Below, piece by piece: positions 45,276 through 55,593 of a stretch of DNA of 64,000 bases. A program made the position numbers and the translations under genes. Below the pieces are notes generated by a model. It did no database searches and had not been told where the DNA came from. It was given only the letters and a program-made list of their open reading frames with translations. Source of the DNA: Gammaproteobacteria bacterium (GTDB taxonomy: Bacteria; Pseudomonadota; Gammaproteobacteria; Pseudomonadales; JAUIET01); the NCBI GenBank assembly GCA_030429735.1, contig JAUIET010000001.1, positions 310,001 through 374,000 of the forward strand. Direction: 5' to 3'. Position 1 is the stretch's first letter; each line of letters starts with the position of its first letter.

Positions 45276-46589
45276 ATGCGCACAATCTACTGGTTTCGCA
45301 ACGATTTACGATTGCACGACAACCCTGGCCTGCTTGAGCAGCGCAACGCCGATGCCTTGCTGCTGATCTATGTATGGCCAAAACACCGTCCCTGGTGCAA
45401 CACAGTCGGCATGGGCGAACAACGCAGTCGCTTTCTACGCGAGTCCTTAATGGCGTTGGACGACAGCCTTAAGGCTATCGGCCAACGGCTATTGGTATTG
45501 GAGGGAGCACCGGAAACCCTGCTGCAACCATTGGTCGATCGCCTCAACGCCGATCAGGTGGTCACGGCAGCTACCCCGGGAACGTACGAACGGCTTGCCA
45601 TTGAACACCTGGAAAAAAATCTGTCTGTGCCTGTAAAACAGGTACAGGGCAACAGCTTGTTTACCGAAGACCAGCTTGGATTCGAATTGCCCGCCATGCC
45701 TTCGCATTTCACACCATTTCGAGAACGAGTTAAAGACAGAGTTGAGAGCAGTGACAACATGCTTCCTGCCGGTTCCGTCGACTATTTACCCGCGGCACCG
45801 AATTGGCAATGGGACAACCGCTGGCGACACAAAGTGCCAGCACCGATTGCCCTGCCTTTACGCGGTGGCGAGCAACACGGTCTCGATCGATTGCGCAACT
45901 GGGTATTTGGTCAGCAAGGCATAGCCGACTACGCCAACACCCGTAATTGTCTGGACGGTCTTGGCGGTTCCAGCACACTGTCTGCGTGGCTTGCCAATGG
46001 CTGTTTGTCAGTGCGCACAGTGTTAGCGGAGGTACACAGGTTTGAGCAAGAGCAAATGCGCAATGAATCCACACAATGGCTGATTCAGGAACTGCTATGG
46101 CGTGAGTTCTTTTACTGGCGCGCGATGATGGATGACAAGGCGCTGTTTCACGCGGGGGGCGCAAAAAGACGAATTCGCCGCTGCGTTTTTGAACCAAGAA
46201 ATTTTGCCCGCTGGTGCCAGGGCGACACCAACGAGGCCTTGATCAACGCCTTGATGCGCCAACTCAACACCACCGGCTGGATGAGCAATCGCGGCCGACA
46301 GATCGCGGCCAGTTACTTAATCAACGAATACGCCATCGACTGGCGCTTTGGTGCTGCCTATTTTGAGAAGCAACTGATCGACTTTGACGTGGCGAGCAAC
46401 TACGGCAATTGGCAGTATATTGCAGGGGTTGGTGCAGACCCCCGCGGTGGTCGCCATTTCAATATTGCCAAACAAGCCAAGCAGCATGACCCGGAGGGCG
46501 TGTTCACCCAAAAATGGCATGGCCACCGGGCAAAGCAGCCGGAATTCATCACTGACGCAGCAGATTGGCCAATTGCGCCAGACCATTGA
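45276..46589 (+). CDS. DASH-family cryptochrome/photolyase
   Basis: MRTIYWFRNDLRLHDNPGLLEQ; WMSNRGRQIAASYLINEYAIDWRFGAAYFEKQLIDFDVASNYGNWQYIAGVGADPRGGRHFNIAKQA; start set at 45276. Confidence 0.93.
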   Translation: MRTIYWFRNDLRLHDNPGLLEQRNADALLLIYVWPKHRPWCNTVGMGEQRSRFLRESLMALDDSLKAIGQRLLVLEGAPETLLQPLVDRLNADQVVTAATPGTYERLAIEHLEKNLSVPVKQVQGNSLFTEDQLGFELPAMPSHFTPFRERVKDRVESSDNMLPAGSVDYLPAAPNWQWDNRWRHKVPAPIALPLRGGEQHGLDRLRNWVFGQQGIADYANTRNCLDGLGGSSTLSAWLANGCLSVRTVLAEVHRFEQEQMRNESTQWLIQELLWREFFYWRAMMDDKALFHAGGAKRRIRRCVFEPRNFARWCQGDTNEALINALMRQLNTTGWMSNRGRQIAASYLINEYAIDWRFGAAYFEKQLIDFDVASNYGNWQYIAGVGADPRGGRHFNIAKQAKQHDPEGVFTQKWHGHRAKQPEFITDAADWPIAPDH

Positions 46590-46638
46590 CCAACCAGGGT
46601 TGTCAGTTTTTTGAAAGCCTGGCTTAATAGAGGTCCCA

Positions 46639-48354
46639 TTAAGGTGAGTAAACCAATTGGCCACGAAAAAACGTTTTCAGCACACGCGTTTCAGATACGT
46701 CATCAACAGGAATATCGAATAGATTTCGATCCAGCACAATTAAATCCGCTGACTTGCCCACCTCAATGGAACCGGTAAGCGCCTGCAACTTTAGCGCCTT
46801 TGCCCCCGCCCGCGTATAAATCTGCAAGGCTTCGTCCAGGCTCACGGCTTGTTCCGGCCACAGAGTTCCCCCAACCTGCCCATATGGGTCTCTGCGGGTT
46901 ACCAGTGCCTCAATACCAACCCAGGGATTGGCGCTGGGCACGGCCGAAGGCCAATCTGAACCGGCGACAATGCTGGCACCGGAATCCAGTAAGGAACGAG
47001 TTGGCCAGTATTGTGCGCCTCGCTGTTCACCAAGGGCCGAGAACACCGCATCCATAATCGGTGATGGGTGCCACAGGTAAGGCGAAAAGTCGGCGGCCAC
47101 TCCCAGTGAGCTGAAGCGCGGAATGTCCGCCGGATCGATATAGCCACCATGCGCCAGCTCATGCTGTAAACCACTGTTGCCATTGGCTTTGCGGGCTGCC
47201 TCGATCGCATCCAATGCTACCCGCACTGAGCCGTCGCCTGCGGTATGAATTTTTACTGTGAAGCCGCGCTTGTCGAGCTCTATCAGATCTGTTTTTAATC
47301 GCTGCGCTGTTAAATGCATTTCGCCACGATAGTCATCACCGTGGCGCTCATCGGCCACATAAGGGTGAATCATGGCTGCGGTGCGTGCTGGCGTAGGCAC
47401 ACCGTCCATAAATATTTTTACGAAATTGCTGTGCACATTGGTCGACTTAAAGCGCTGCCGATCTTTTTCCAGTTGCTCATAGTCAAGTGCCTCTGTGCGT
47501 TTGCCGTAGGGTGTCGCCAGACATACCGCCGCATGAAGGTGCAGTTCACCGCGTTGATCAAGTGCGTGAAACGCCACCGGCGGTGTTGTCATATAGCCAG
47601 CGTCTTTGAAACCGGTAATTCCCAGGGAATTCATCGTCGTTGCCGAATGTGCAGCAGCGGCAATGTTCTGCGCATCAGTCCACTGATCGATAACGTCATC
47701 CATCAGCATGATTGCTGTTTCGAGTAGCACGCCGGTTGCCTGACCACTGTCGTCACGAACAATCGTGCCGCCCTCAGGGTTTTCAGTATTGACACCAATG
47801 CCGGCCAGCGCCAGTGCCTTACTGTTCACCCAGGCATTGTGGCCAGAATCATCATTCAGATAAATCGCATGCGTGCCTGACAAGGCATCCAAAAACGTCC
47901 GTGGCGACTCAATCGTATTGCGCTCAAAAAAGTCACTGCCCCACTGCCCCCCTCGAATCCAGCGCGCCTCGGTTTCTGCTTCAGCACACTCTCGAACAGC
48001 AGATGCAACTTCGTCGGGCGTGGCGGAAAATGCAAAATTGCATTCGTACAATGCTTTCACCCCGGCCAGCACCGGGTGAATGTGGGCATCATTGATGCCA
48101 GGCATGGCCATGGCGCCTTGCAGATCGATGACCTCTGTAGCATCACTTGTATAGCGACTTACCGATGAATTATCGCCGACCGCAATGAACTGGCCGTCTC
48201 GAATTGCTACCGCTGTTACCTGCTGATCACCTGGAACAGCTGTGTAGATCGTGCCATTGATCAGCACAAGGTCTGCATTTTTTTCAGTTGTGTTCGTGGC
48301 GCACGCGGTCAGAAATAGTAGTGCAGCAATCAAGCCCGGAGTTCGTATGTTCAT
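46639..48354 (-). CDS. Amidohydrolase family lipoprotein (YtcJ-like)
   Basis: Lipobox LFLTACATN; INDAHIHPVLAG; GSDWPSAVPSANPW. Confidence 0.88.
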   Translation of the reverse strand: MNIRTPGLIAALLFLTACATNTTEKNADLVLINGTIYTAVPGDQQVTAVAIRDGQFIAVGDNSSVSRYTSDATEVIDLQGAMAMPGINDAHIHPVLAGVKALYECNFAFSATPDEVASAVRECAEAETEARWIRGGQWGSDFFERNTIESPRTFLDALSGTHAIYLNDDSGHNAWVNSKALALAGIGVNTENPEGGTIVRDDSGQATGVLLETAIMLMDDVIDQWTDAQNIAAAAHSATTMNSLGITGFKDAGYMTTPPVAFHALDQRGELHLHAAVCLATPYGKRTEALDYEQLEKDRQRFKSTNVHSNFVKIFMDGVPTPARTAAMIHPYVADERHGDDYRGEMHLTAQRLKTDLIELDKRGFTVKIHTAGDGSVRVALDAIEAARKANGNSGLQHELAHGGYIDPADIPRFSSLGVAADFSPYLWHPSPIMDAVFSALGEQRGAQYWPTRSLLDSGASIVAGSDWPSAVPSANPWVGIEALVTRRDPYGQVGGTLWPEQAVSLDEALQIYTRAGAKALKLQALTGSIEVGKSADLIVLDRNLFDIPVDDVSETRVLKTFFRGQLVYSP

Positions 48355-48400
48355 TATTGGAACCTGCGTAAAGTTAATAGGTGCATCGGGAATTCCGGTT

Positions 48401-50284
48401 TTATGTCGTCAGTTCGCTAATTGCGCGATGCGCCTGATCAATTGCAGCATCCATTGTCGCGCGCCCCGCCGCATCGGAATTCGCAATAGCGATGTTTCCC
48501 AACGATTTACGGCCGGTTACGTATGGGGGTGATTCCTGCGTCATGTCGTCAAACAGTGGATTAAACCAGTTGGCGTAGCCGTGCGCCCAGCGATTCACGG
48601 TAATACCCACTATATCAGTCGCAGGGTCAAACCCGCCACCGGCGAGTGCGCCTGCTAACTGCTGGCGGGTTGCTCGTTCGATGGTTTCAAAGGGTGTTGC
48701 AAACAGAAGGTGGCGGCCTACCCTGCGTTGATCACTGGGTGAATCTGTGGTGTTAGGGCCAAGTACAAATTTTTCCATGTGCACCACAATCGGATCATCG
48801 GGCCCTTGCGCAAACTGGTAGCCACCCATACTGACCGGAAAATCAAGAAAGCTGACAGAGTAGTACGAAGACGGCGATGAAATCTGGGCGACGCCCAGCT
48901 TTTTCCAGGCCTGCCAGTTTCGCAACAACACACTGGTATAGAGAATCGGTGCTTTTACCGACCACGATAAGCCTTCCGATTGTTGTTCGCTGAGCTCAGG
49001 GCACAAATGCGGAATAATCGCATTGTAAGCCGCAAGCACACACTGCTTCCCTACAACGCGATGGGCCTGACCACCTGTGACGTAATCAATGTTCACTTGC
49101 TGCTTGTCGTCATGCGCCACTTTGACTGCGGTGGCATTCAAGCGAATACGCGTGGCTGATTCGCTTCTGTCCAGCTGGCGGTAATCAAACACGGCGCCCA
49201 CCACATCTTCCATCGTTCGACCGCTGGCGACGCTTGGAATCAGTTGTCTTACCAGCAGCCTCGCTATGGACGCATTGCCGTCCGGGAAGTGATAAATATA
49301 GGGTTCTTCATTCGCTGTGTAATCGGCGATGCCGGTTGCTTTTAAGCCTGGTAAGCCAACGTAGCTGATAATGCCCAGCGCTGTTGCCGTTTCAATACTG
49401 GCTGCGGAATCGTTGGTCAAACCCTGCAGCAATTGCAGGACCTGCGGATGATCAATCGCAAGATGCTTGTTTAAAAACTCTTTGTAGCTTATCTGCCAGA
49501 GGTATTCCTCCTGTTCATCAACAGGCATATTCATCTGGTCGCTGTTGTAGCTCATCAACCGTATCAACTGCCGCTGTGCCTCTTCTGCCAGGGGCATCTG
49601 CCTGACTGCCTGATCAAGGCTGATCTTCGGCTTACTCAGCGGCAGAAAATAATCGTATCCCTGAAGCGGATATTGAATTAACTGATCACTGCCATGGTGC
49701 TCTGCATCAAAATAGATACTGCCACCCAGATCATGCCGTCTAAAAAATGACTGATCATACGCGGTTTCAAAAAAAGTGGTATCTATGCCTAAGTCACGCA
49801 ACAAAGTCTTACTAATCTGGCTATAAGAGCCAGGATCTTCAATAGACTGACTGCCACCATAACTCAGGTACTGTTTGCCCTTGTAGAAAAACTCGTTGCG
49901 TTTGGCGTGCCCGCCAAAATCATCATGGTTGTCCAACAGTAGTATTTTTGCAGCAGGGTGCTTCTGACGATAAAAATAGGCCGCAGCCAAGCCACTGATG
50001 CCGGCGCCAACCACAATCAAATCAAAGAGCTCATCCGCTTCTACAACAGAACCCCAGTCTTTTTTTCCTTCGCGGGCCAACTCATGGGCCACTTCATAAG
50101 AACCTTTGTGACTGCCACGCAGACCGGTTTGCGCTGGTGGGTAATAGTTCGCCAAGGGGCTCATGGTTTGGCTTACAGTACTGGCACTTACGGGAATTAC
50201 CGATACTGTTGCCGCTGCAGCCATGCCATTAACGAAGTCTCGTCGTGATATATTGCGGTCCATGCCAAGCTGCTTATCGTTCAT
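48401..50284 (-). CDS. Tat-exported FAD/NAD(P)-binding flavoprotein
   Basis: SRRDFVNGMAAAATV Tat motif; Rossmann motif DLIVVGAGISGLAAAYFYRQ. Confidence 0.85.
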   Translation of the reverse strand: MNDKQLGMDRNISRRDFVNGMAAAATVSVIPVSASTVSQTMSPLANYYPPAQTGLRGSHKGSYEVAHELAREGKKDWGSVVEADELFDLIVVGAGISGLAAAYFYRQKHPAAKILLLDNHDDFGGHAKRNEFFYKGKQYLSYGGSQSIEDPGSYSQISKTLLRDLGIDTTFFETAYDQSFFRRHDLGGSIYFDAEHHGSDQLIQYPLQGYDYFLPLSKPKISLDQAVRQMPLAEEAQRQLIRLMSYNSDQMNMPVDEQEEYLWQISYKEFLNKHLAIDHPQVLQLLQGLTNDSAASIETATALGIISYVGLPGLKATGIADYTANEEPYIYHFPDGNASIARLLVRQLIPSVASGRTMEDVVGAVFDYRQLDRSESATRIRLNATAVKVAHDDKQQVNIDYVTGGQAHRVVGKQCVLAAYNAIIPHLCPELSEQQSEGLSWSVKAPILYTSVLLRNWQAWKKLGVAQISSPSSYYSVSFLDFPVSMGGYQFAQGPDDPIVVHMEKFVLGPNTTDSPSDQRRVGRHLLFATPFETIERATRQQLAGALAGGGFDPATDIVGITVNRWAHGYANWFNPLFDDMTQESPPYVTGRKSLGNIAIANSDAAGRATMDAAIDQAHRAISELTT

Positions 50285-50454
50285 TTATCGCCCCTTATGA
50301 AACCCTGGCCGAATCCTACGCCATGCAACAATAGGAACCAAGCATTCGAAAACTCCTTCAATGTAAAAACAAGTTTGCACTTGTCGCCATGGAGTAGAAT
50401 GAGTTACTTCACAGCCAGGAAACTCCCGGACAGCACACTGGCAGATAGCAAATA

Positions 50455-52524
50455 ATGACATACAGAGACCCACGCTACGATATTTTGTTCGAACCAGTGA
50501 AGATCGGCCCGCACACTGCAAAGAATCGGTTTTACCAGGTGCCTCATTGCACTGGTATGGGATGGCAGCGACCACGTATGCTGGCCAGTATGCGCGGCAT
50601 GAAGGCAGAAGGCGGCTGGGGTGTGGTATGCACCGAGTATTGTTCCGTGCACCCGGCAGTAGACGACTTGCCATACCCAACGCAGTCATTATGGGATAAA
50701 GGCGATATCAAAGCCAACCGGCTGATGACGGACAAAGTTCATGAACACGGCGCGCTTGCCGGCGTGGAACTTTGGCTAAGCGGCAGTCGTTCACCCAATT
50801 TTTTTACCCGTGAAATCCCGCTTGACGTTGTGTCGATGCCGAACTGGAACAATGACCCGGTTCAGTCACGCAAGATGGATCGCAAGGATATTCGCGAAGT
50901 ACGCCGCTGGCACAGAAATGCCGCGCTCAGAGCGCGCGACGCCGGTTTTGATATTGCTTATGTCTATGCCACGCATCAGTACCTGCTCGATAATTTTATG
51001 AACCGCGAACTGAATACCCGTACCGATGAGTACGGCGGCTCGATCGAAAATCGCGTGCGCCTGATACGCGAAGTGATAGAAGACACCAAGGAAGCCGTCG
51101 GTGACACGATGGCCGTTGCCGTTCGTTTTTCCGTGGACGACCCAGGTGGTAGCGACGGTAATCCTGTTGTTGGCGACAAAATGGCGATGTTTGAAATACT
51201 CGCCGATTTGCCTGACTTATGGGACATTAATGTAGACGACTACAGCCTGGAGATGGGCGTTTCCCGATTTGTTCAAGAAGGCTCTCTGGAAAACTACGTC
51301 AAGCACGTCAAATCGAAAACCAGCAAACCAGTGGTCAGCGTAGGCCGTTTTACATCACCCGATACCATGGCCAGCCAGGTTAAACGCGGCATTGTTGATT
51401 TCATTGGCGCAGCACGACCTTCTATTTCAGACCCGTTTCTACCAAGCAAAATAGAGCAGGGCCGAATTGACGACATTCGCGAATGCATCGGTTGCAACAT
51501 TTGCTATACAGGCGACAGCAAGCACTACCCTTTGCGCTGCACGCAAAATCCAACCATGGGCGAAGAATGGCGCCGCGGCTGGCACCCGGAAAAAATTGAA
51601 CCCAAAGGGAACTCCGAATCTGTGTTAGTTGTCGGCGCCGGCCCTGCCGGACTTGAGGCCGCTCTAGCCCTGGGCCAGCGTGGTTACCATGTGATACTGG
51701 CTGAGGCCAGCCGCGAACTGGGTGGCCGAGTCAGCCTTGAAAGCAAGCTGCCGGGTTTGTCTGAGTGGGCACGCGTTCGTGAGTATCGTGTTGGGCAAAT
51801 CGAGAAAATGAGTAATGTAGAGATTTACCGCGAAAGTGAACTGGTATTGCAAGACATTCTGGATTTGAACGCAGATCATGTGGCGATTGCCACAGGCTCC
51901 AAATGGCGCGCAGACGCGTACGGCAATTACAATAACCGTGCCTTGAATCTTAGTCGGTTTAACCGTCAGATCTTCACCGCGGACGATATCATGGGTGGCG
52001 CATCACCTGCCGGACGAACTATTGTATTCGACGACGATTGTTTCTACGTCGGCAGCCTGATCGCCGAGAAGCTAACACTCGGCGGCCATGATGTTGTCTA
52101 CCTGAGTCCTGCCAGCCAGGTGGCCGCCTGGAGTGTTAACAATGGCGAACAAGCACGGGTTCAAAGGCGCTTGATTGAGCTCGATATTGAGATTGTGTTG
52201 AATCATGGCCTGGATGATTACGACGGTAGACAGGCAACGATAGGCTGCGTGTATTCAGAACGCCAGCGTTCAGTTCCTGCAGATAATATTGTTATGGTGA
52301 CAGCACGAACACCGCAAGACTCATTGTATTATGAGGTGTTGGAGGCGATGGAGCAGGCCCGGCAAGGCGCACCGCAATCTGTGCGCCGTATTGGTGACTG
52401 CGATGGCCCGGGGCTTATTGCCGCGGCTGTTTACTCGGGGCATAAATTCGCTCGAGAGTTGGACAATAACATTGACCCGGATGCCTCGGCCAAAATTGAT
52501 CGGATATTCTTTGAAGAAGTGTAA
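50455..52524 (+). CDS. FAD/FMN oxidoreductase of the trimethylamine/dimethylamine dehydrogenase family
   Basis: OYE-type N-terminal half; Fe-S motif CIGCNICYTGDSKHYPLRCTQNPTMGEEWRRGWHPEKI; C-terminal FAD domain. Confidence 0.88.
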   Translation: MTYRDPRYDILFEPVKIGPHTAKNRFYQVPHCTGMGWQRPRMLASMRGMKAEGGWGVVCTEYCSVHPAVDDLPYPTQSLWDKGDIKANRLMTDKVHEHGALAGVELWLSGSRSPNFFTREIPLDVVSMPNWNNDPVQSRKMDRKDIREVRRWHRNAALRARDAGFDIAYVYATHQYLLDNFMNRELNTRTDEYGGSIENRVRLIREVIEDTKEAVGDTMAVAVRFSVDDPGGSDGNPVVGDKMAMFEILADLPDLWDINVDDYSLEMGVSRFVQEGSLENYVKHVKSKTSKPVVSVGRFTSPDTMASQVKRGIVDFIGAARPSISDPFLPSKIEQGRIDDIRECIGCNICYTGDSKHYPLRCTQNPTMGEEWRRGWHPEKIEPKGNSESVLVVGAGPAGLEAALALGQRGYHVILAEASRELGGRVSLESKLPGLSEWARVREYRVGQIEKMSNVEIYRESELVLQDILDLNADHVAIATGSKWRADAYGNYNNRALNLSRFNRQIFTADDIMGGASPAGRTIVFDDDCFYVGSLIAEKLTLGGHDVVYLSPASQVAAWSVNNGEQARVQRRLIELDIEIVLNHGLDDYDGRQATIGCVYSERQRSVPADNIVMVTARTPQDSLYYEVLEAMEQARQGAPQSVRRIGDCDGPGLIAAAVYSGHKFARELDNNIDPDASAKIDRIFFEEV

Positions 52525-52563
52525 ACACCAATTGTCGGTGACAAGCTGTCGGTTGTTAGTCTC

Positions 52564-52968
52564 GTGAATGTAGAACACAAAGAACACTGCCCCTGCGGTA
52601 GTCAAAAGAGTTTCTCAAAATGCTGCGACCGATTCCTTAATGGCGTGCAGGCAGCGAGGACACCAGAGCAGCTGATGCGCTCGCGTTATTCTGCATACGC
52701 ACTCGGCGGCTACGGTGAATACCTGTTGAGCACCTGGTTTCCAGCCACCGCAACTGGTCTAACGGTGGCTTCTCTTGCCAAGCGAACAGTAGATTGGACT
52801 CGTCTGGAAGTACTAGGCAAATCCCAGCAAGGCGACGATGGCATGGTGGAGTTTATCGCGCACTTTATTGATGAGGGTGAGCAGAAAGCGATGCACGAAC
52901 AATCTATCTTCAAACGGGTGCAAGGTCGCTGGCTTTACGTGGGTGGCGAAGTGCTGACCCGCAATTGA
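52564..52968 (+). CDS. YchJ family SEC-C motif protein
   Basis: CPCGSQKSFSKCCDRFLNG; RSRYSAYALGGYGEYLLSTW. Confidence 0.9.
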   Translation: MNVEHKEHCPCGSQKSFSKCCDRFLNGVQAARTPEQLMRSRYSAYALGGYGEYLLSTWFPATATGLTVASLAKRTVDWTRLEVLGKSQQGDDGMVEFIAHFIDEGEQKAMHEQSIFKRVQGRWLYVGGEVLTRN

Positions 52969-54005
52969 TCGTTTTTCTGCTTTTGGGCCAGCCAGCCCCT
53001 GGCATGCACGTTAAATATTGCCACTGCCAACAGTACCGCAGACGCATAAGCCCACCAGGCGTGTCCCATGCCATGATGCGCGACAACGCCCGTCAAAAAA
53101 TTCACGCCAAGGTCATTAGCCAAAATGTTTAGCGCGTAGCCAAATACAAAGCTTGTCAGAATCACGCCACTTAAATACGCAATCAGAGACCGCTTGCCCA
53201 ATTCGCGGGCAACGATTGCCAACGTACCAATGTTAGTTGCCGGTCCTGCCATCATGAACACCAACACCGCCCCCGGTGAAACCCCGGCCAACAGCAGACC
53301 GGCCGCAATTGGCGTGGATGCAGTCGCACAGATATACATTGGTACACCGATCAAAACCATCACCACAAACGCCAGCCAGCCCGAACCCCATTCAGCCAGT
53401 ACCGAAGGCGGCACCCAGGTTTGAACAGCGGCAGCAAATAAAATACCGAGTAATAACCAGCCAGCGATATCACGGATCATATCAACAAACACAAAGCGCA
53501 AACCGTCGTACAGTGAACTGGACGCAGTGGCAGTGGCACCGGTATCAGTCTGCGACCTCGCCGCGCAGCAAGACGATTCGCCGCTGGCTTGTGCAACAGA
53601 TTGCCCCTTGTCTGCCCGCCCGACCAGTAAGCCGGACACAATACCGCTTGTGATTGCCGCAATTGGCCGCACAATCGCCATGACTGGACCCAGCAAGGCG
53701 TAAGTCACCGACACCGAGTCGACGCCCGTCTCCGGTGTGGCGACCAAAAAAGACACTGTGGCGTTTTTCGAGGCGCCACTTTTACGCAAACCCAGTGCGG
53801 CGGGCACAACACCGCATGAGCACAGGGGCAATGGCGCACCGATAAAAGCCGCCTTAACGGTTGTCCACGCTCCACGCCCGCCCAGATGCCGGCCAAGAAA
53901 ATCAGCCGGTATCAGCCCCTTTATCAGCCCGGCAATCACAAAACCCAGCAGCAACCAGGGTGCTGATTCTACAAACAAATCGATAAAGTTCTGGATCAAT
54001 TCCAT
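52935..54005 (-). CDS. Permease of the SO_0444/YraQ type (putative metal efflux)
   Basis: APLPLCSCGVVPAALGLRKSGASKNATVSFLVATPETGVDS. Confidence 0.85.
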   Translation of the reverse strand: MELIQNFIDLFVESAPWLLLGFVIAGLIKGLIPADFLGRHLGGRGAWTTVKAAFIGAPLPLCSCGVVPAALGLRKSGASKNATVSFLVATPETGVDSVSVTYALLGPVMAIVRPIAAITSGIVSGLLVGRADKGQSVAQASGESSCCAARSQTDTGATATASSSLYDGLRFVFVDMIRDIAGWLLLGILFAAAVQTWVPPSVLAEWGSGWLAFVVMVLIGVPMYICATASTPIAAGLLLAGVSPGAVLVFMMAGPATNIGTLAIVARELGKRSLIAYLSGVILTSFVFGYALNILANDLGVNFLTGVVAHHGMGHAWWAYASAVLLAVAIFNVHARGWLAQKQKNDQLRVSTSPPT

Positions 54006-54008
54006 TGC

Positions 54009-54437
54009 CTATAACCTCGTGTCGGCCAGATCACCCGTTTCCAGTGCCTGCAATATGGAGCAATGTTCCGCTGACTCCGGCCCACCGCAGCACGCTTCGT
54101 TGAGTTTTTCCAGGGCCAGTTTTATTCGGTTCAGTTCGGCCAGTTTTTGCTGCACATCCGCAAGCTTGGCTTCAGTGAAGGTTTTTACTTCATGGCAGGA
54201 GTGTTCGGTTTTCTCAAGCTGGATGGAAAGAAGCTCATTGATGTCACTCAAAGTGAAACCCACGCCTTTGGCTCGCTGAATAAAGCGAATTTGACGCACT
54301 GCCTCGTCTTCATACATTCGATAGCCCGCATCTGTTCGACCGGCGGGTGCGATCAGTTTGTTTTTCTCGTAGTAGCGCAGGGTGTCGTTGCTCACGCCCG
54401 TCAGCTTCGCCAATTCTCCAATTCGATACATGCTCAC
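54009..54437 (-). CDS. Heavy-metal-responsive MerR family regulator
   Basis: MYRIGELAKLTGVSNDTLRYYEKNKLI; C-terminal CCGGPESAEHC. Confidence 0.9.
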   Translation of the reverse strand: MSMYRIGELAKLTGVSNDTLRYYEKNKLIAPAGRTDAGYRMYEDEAVRQIRFIQRAKGVGFTLSDINELLSIQLEKTEHSCHEVKTFTEAKLADVQQKLAELNRIKLALEKLNEACCGGPESAEHCSILQALETGDLADTRL

Positions 54438-54466
54438 CTCGGCACGGTCTCGCTTAACATACTGAT

Positions 54467-54498
54467 ACTATAAACCCTGGAGTCTACTCCAAGGTCAA
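54467..54498 (-). promoter_or_regulatory. MerR-type operator/promoter
   Basis: Minus strand TTGACC-N20-TATAGT with dyad ACCTTGGAGTAGACTCCAGGGT. Confidence 0.9.
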
Positions 54499-54619
54499 CA
54501 GGATTTTAAGAAATTTACCGGCCGCTCGCATAGACACACCGCATACTTCATCTGTCATCCGTTATCAGACCCAGTATACTCGCCTGCCGCGCACGTGCTG
54601 ATTTTGGATTGCACCCACA

Positions 54620-55516
54620 ATGTTTGACTTCTACCTGCAACACGAATACTGGTTTGCGGCCATTCAACTCGGCCTTGCAATGTTGGGTATGGGTGCGACT
54701 CTGTCGGTAAGCGATTTCTTTAAAATACTGGCCGCTCCGAAAGCGGTGTCTATTGGCTTGATCTTGCAACTGTGCGCTGTACCTCTGCTTGCCCTGTTCT
54801 TTATCTCCGTGTTTGGTCTGAACAGTGGCATTGCAATTGGTATCGCGTTGATCGCATCGATACCGGGTGGCACTACGTCAAATGTGTTCACCTACCTGGC
54901 GGGTGGTAATACGCCGTTGTCGATCACGATTACCGGCGTTAGTACTCTGGCATGCTTGTTTACTACTCCGTTTATTCTTCAGTGGCTCACCGCCAGCTCA
55001 ATGCCCGAGAACTTTAGTATGCCGGTTGCCCAGATAGCCTTCGAGATCGGCGTGTGTTTGTTGTTACCACTGTTTGCAGGCATGCTCATTCATCGTTTTG
55101 CGATTCAGCACTCGGTATGGGTTGCCAAATGGGGTGTGCGGGCTTCGCTGTTTGTCATCTTACTGATTGTGATTGGCGCAAGTGGCAGCGGGCGACTGGA
55201 TATCGATGCCTTTGGAGGGCTAAATGTTGCTTATGTGCTTGGCTTCACCTCGTTACTTATTCTACTTGGCGTCTGCGTACCCAGGTTTTTAGGGCTTGCC
55301 AACGTGGATGCTACCGCCATTGAGATGGAAGTGGTGGTTCGGAATACGAATCTGGGTATTTTGGTGAATGCGTCATTGTTCCCAACCGTTGCAGGCAATG
55401 TCAACGCTATCGGAAGCACGGTATTACTTGCTTTATTACTCTATGGAGGTATGCAACTACTGTTGGCAGTGCCATTTGTTTTTCATAATCGTCGCCGTAA
55501 TGCATCATCACCATAG
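54620..55516 (+). CDS. Bile acid:sodium symporter family transporter
   Basis: BASS-type membrane protein; GGTTSNVFTYLAGGNTPLSITIT. Confidence 0.9.
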   Translation: MFDFYLQHEYWFAAIQLGLAMLGMGATLSVSDFFKILAAPKAVSIGLILQLCAVPLLALFFISVFGLNSGIAIGIALIASIPGGTTSNVFTYLAGGNTPLSITITGVSTLACLFTTPFILQWLTASSMPENFSMPVAQIAFEIGVCLLLPLFAGMLIHRFAIQHSVWVAKWGVRASLFVILLIVIGASGSGRLDIDAFGGLNVAYVLGFTSLLILLGVCVPRFLGLANVDATAIEMEVVVRNTNLGILVNASLFPTVAGNVNAIGSTVLLALLLYGGMQLLLAVPFVFHNRRRNASSP

Positions 55517-55593
55517 TAATGCAGTGCACGAACAAACACTGTTGCCTCAGGCCGCCAGGATTTTAATAACTACGTAGAGAAGCGGAAACACAT

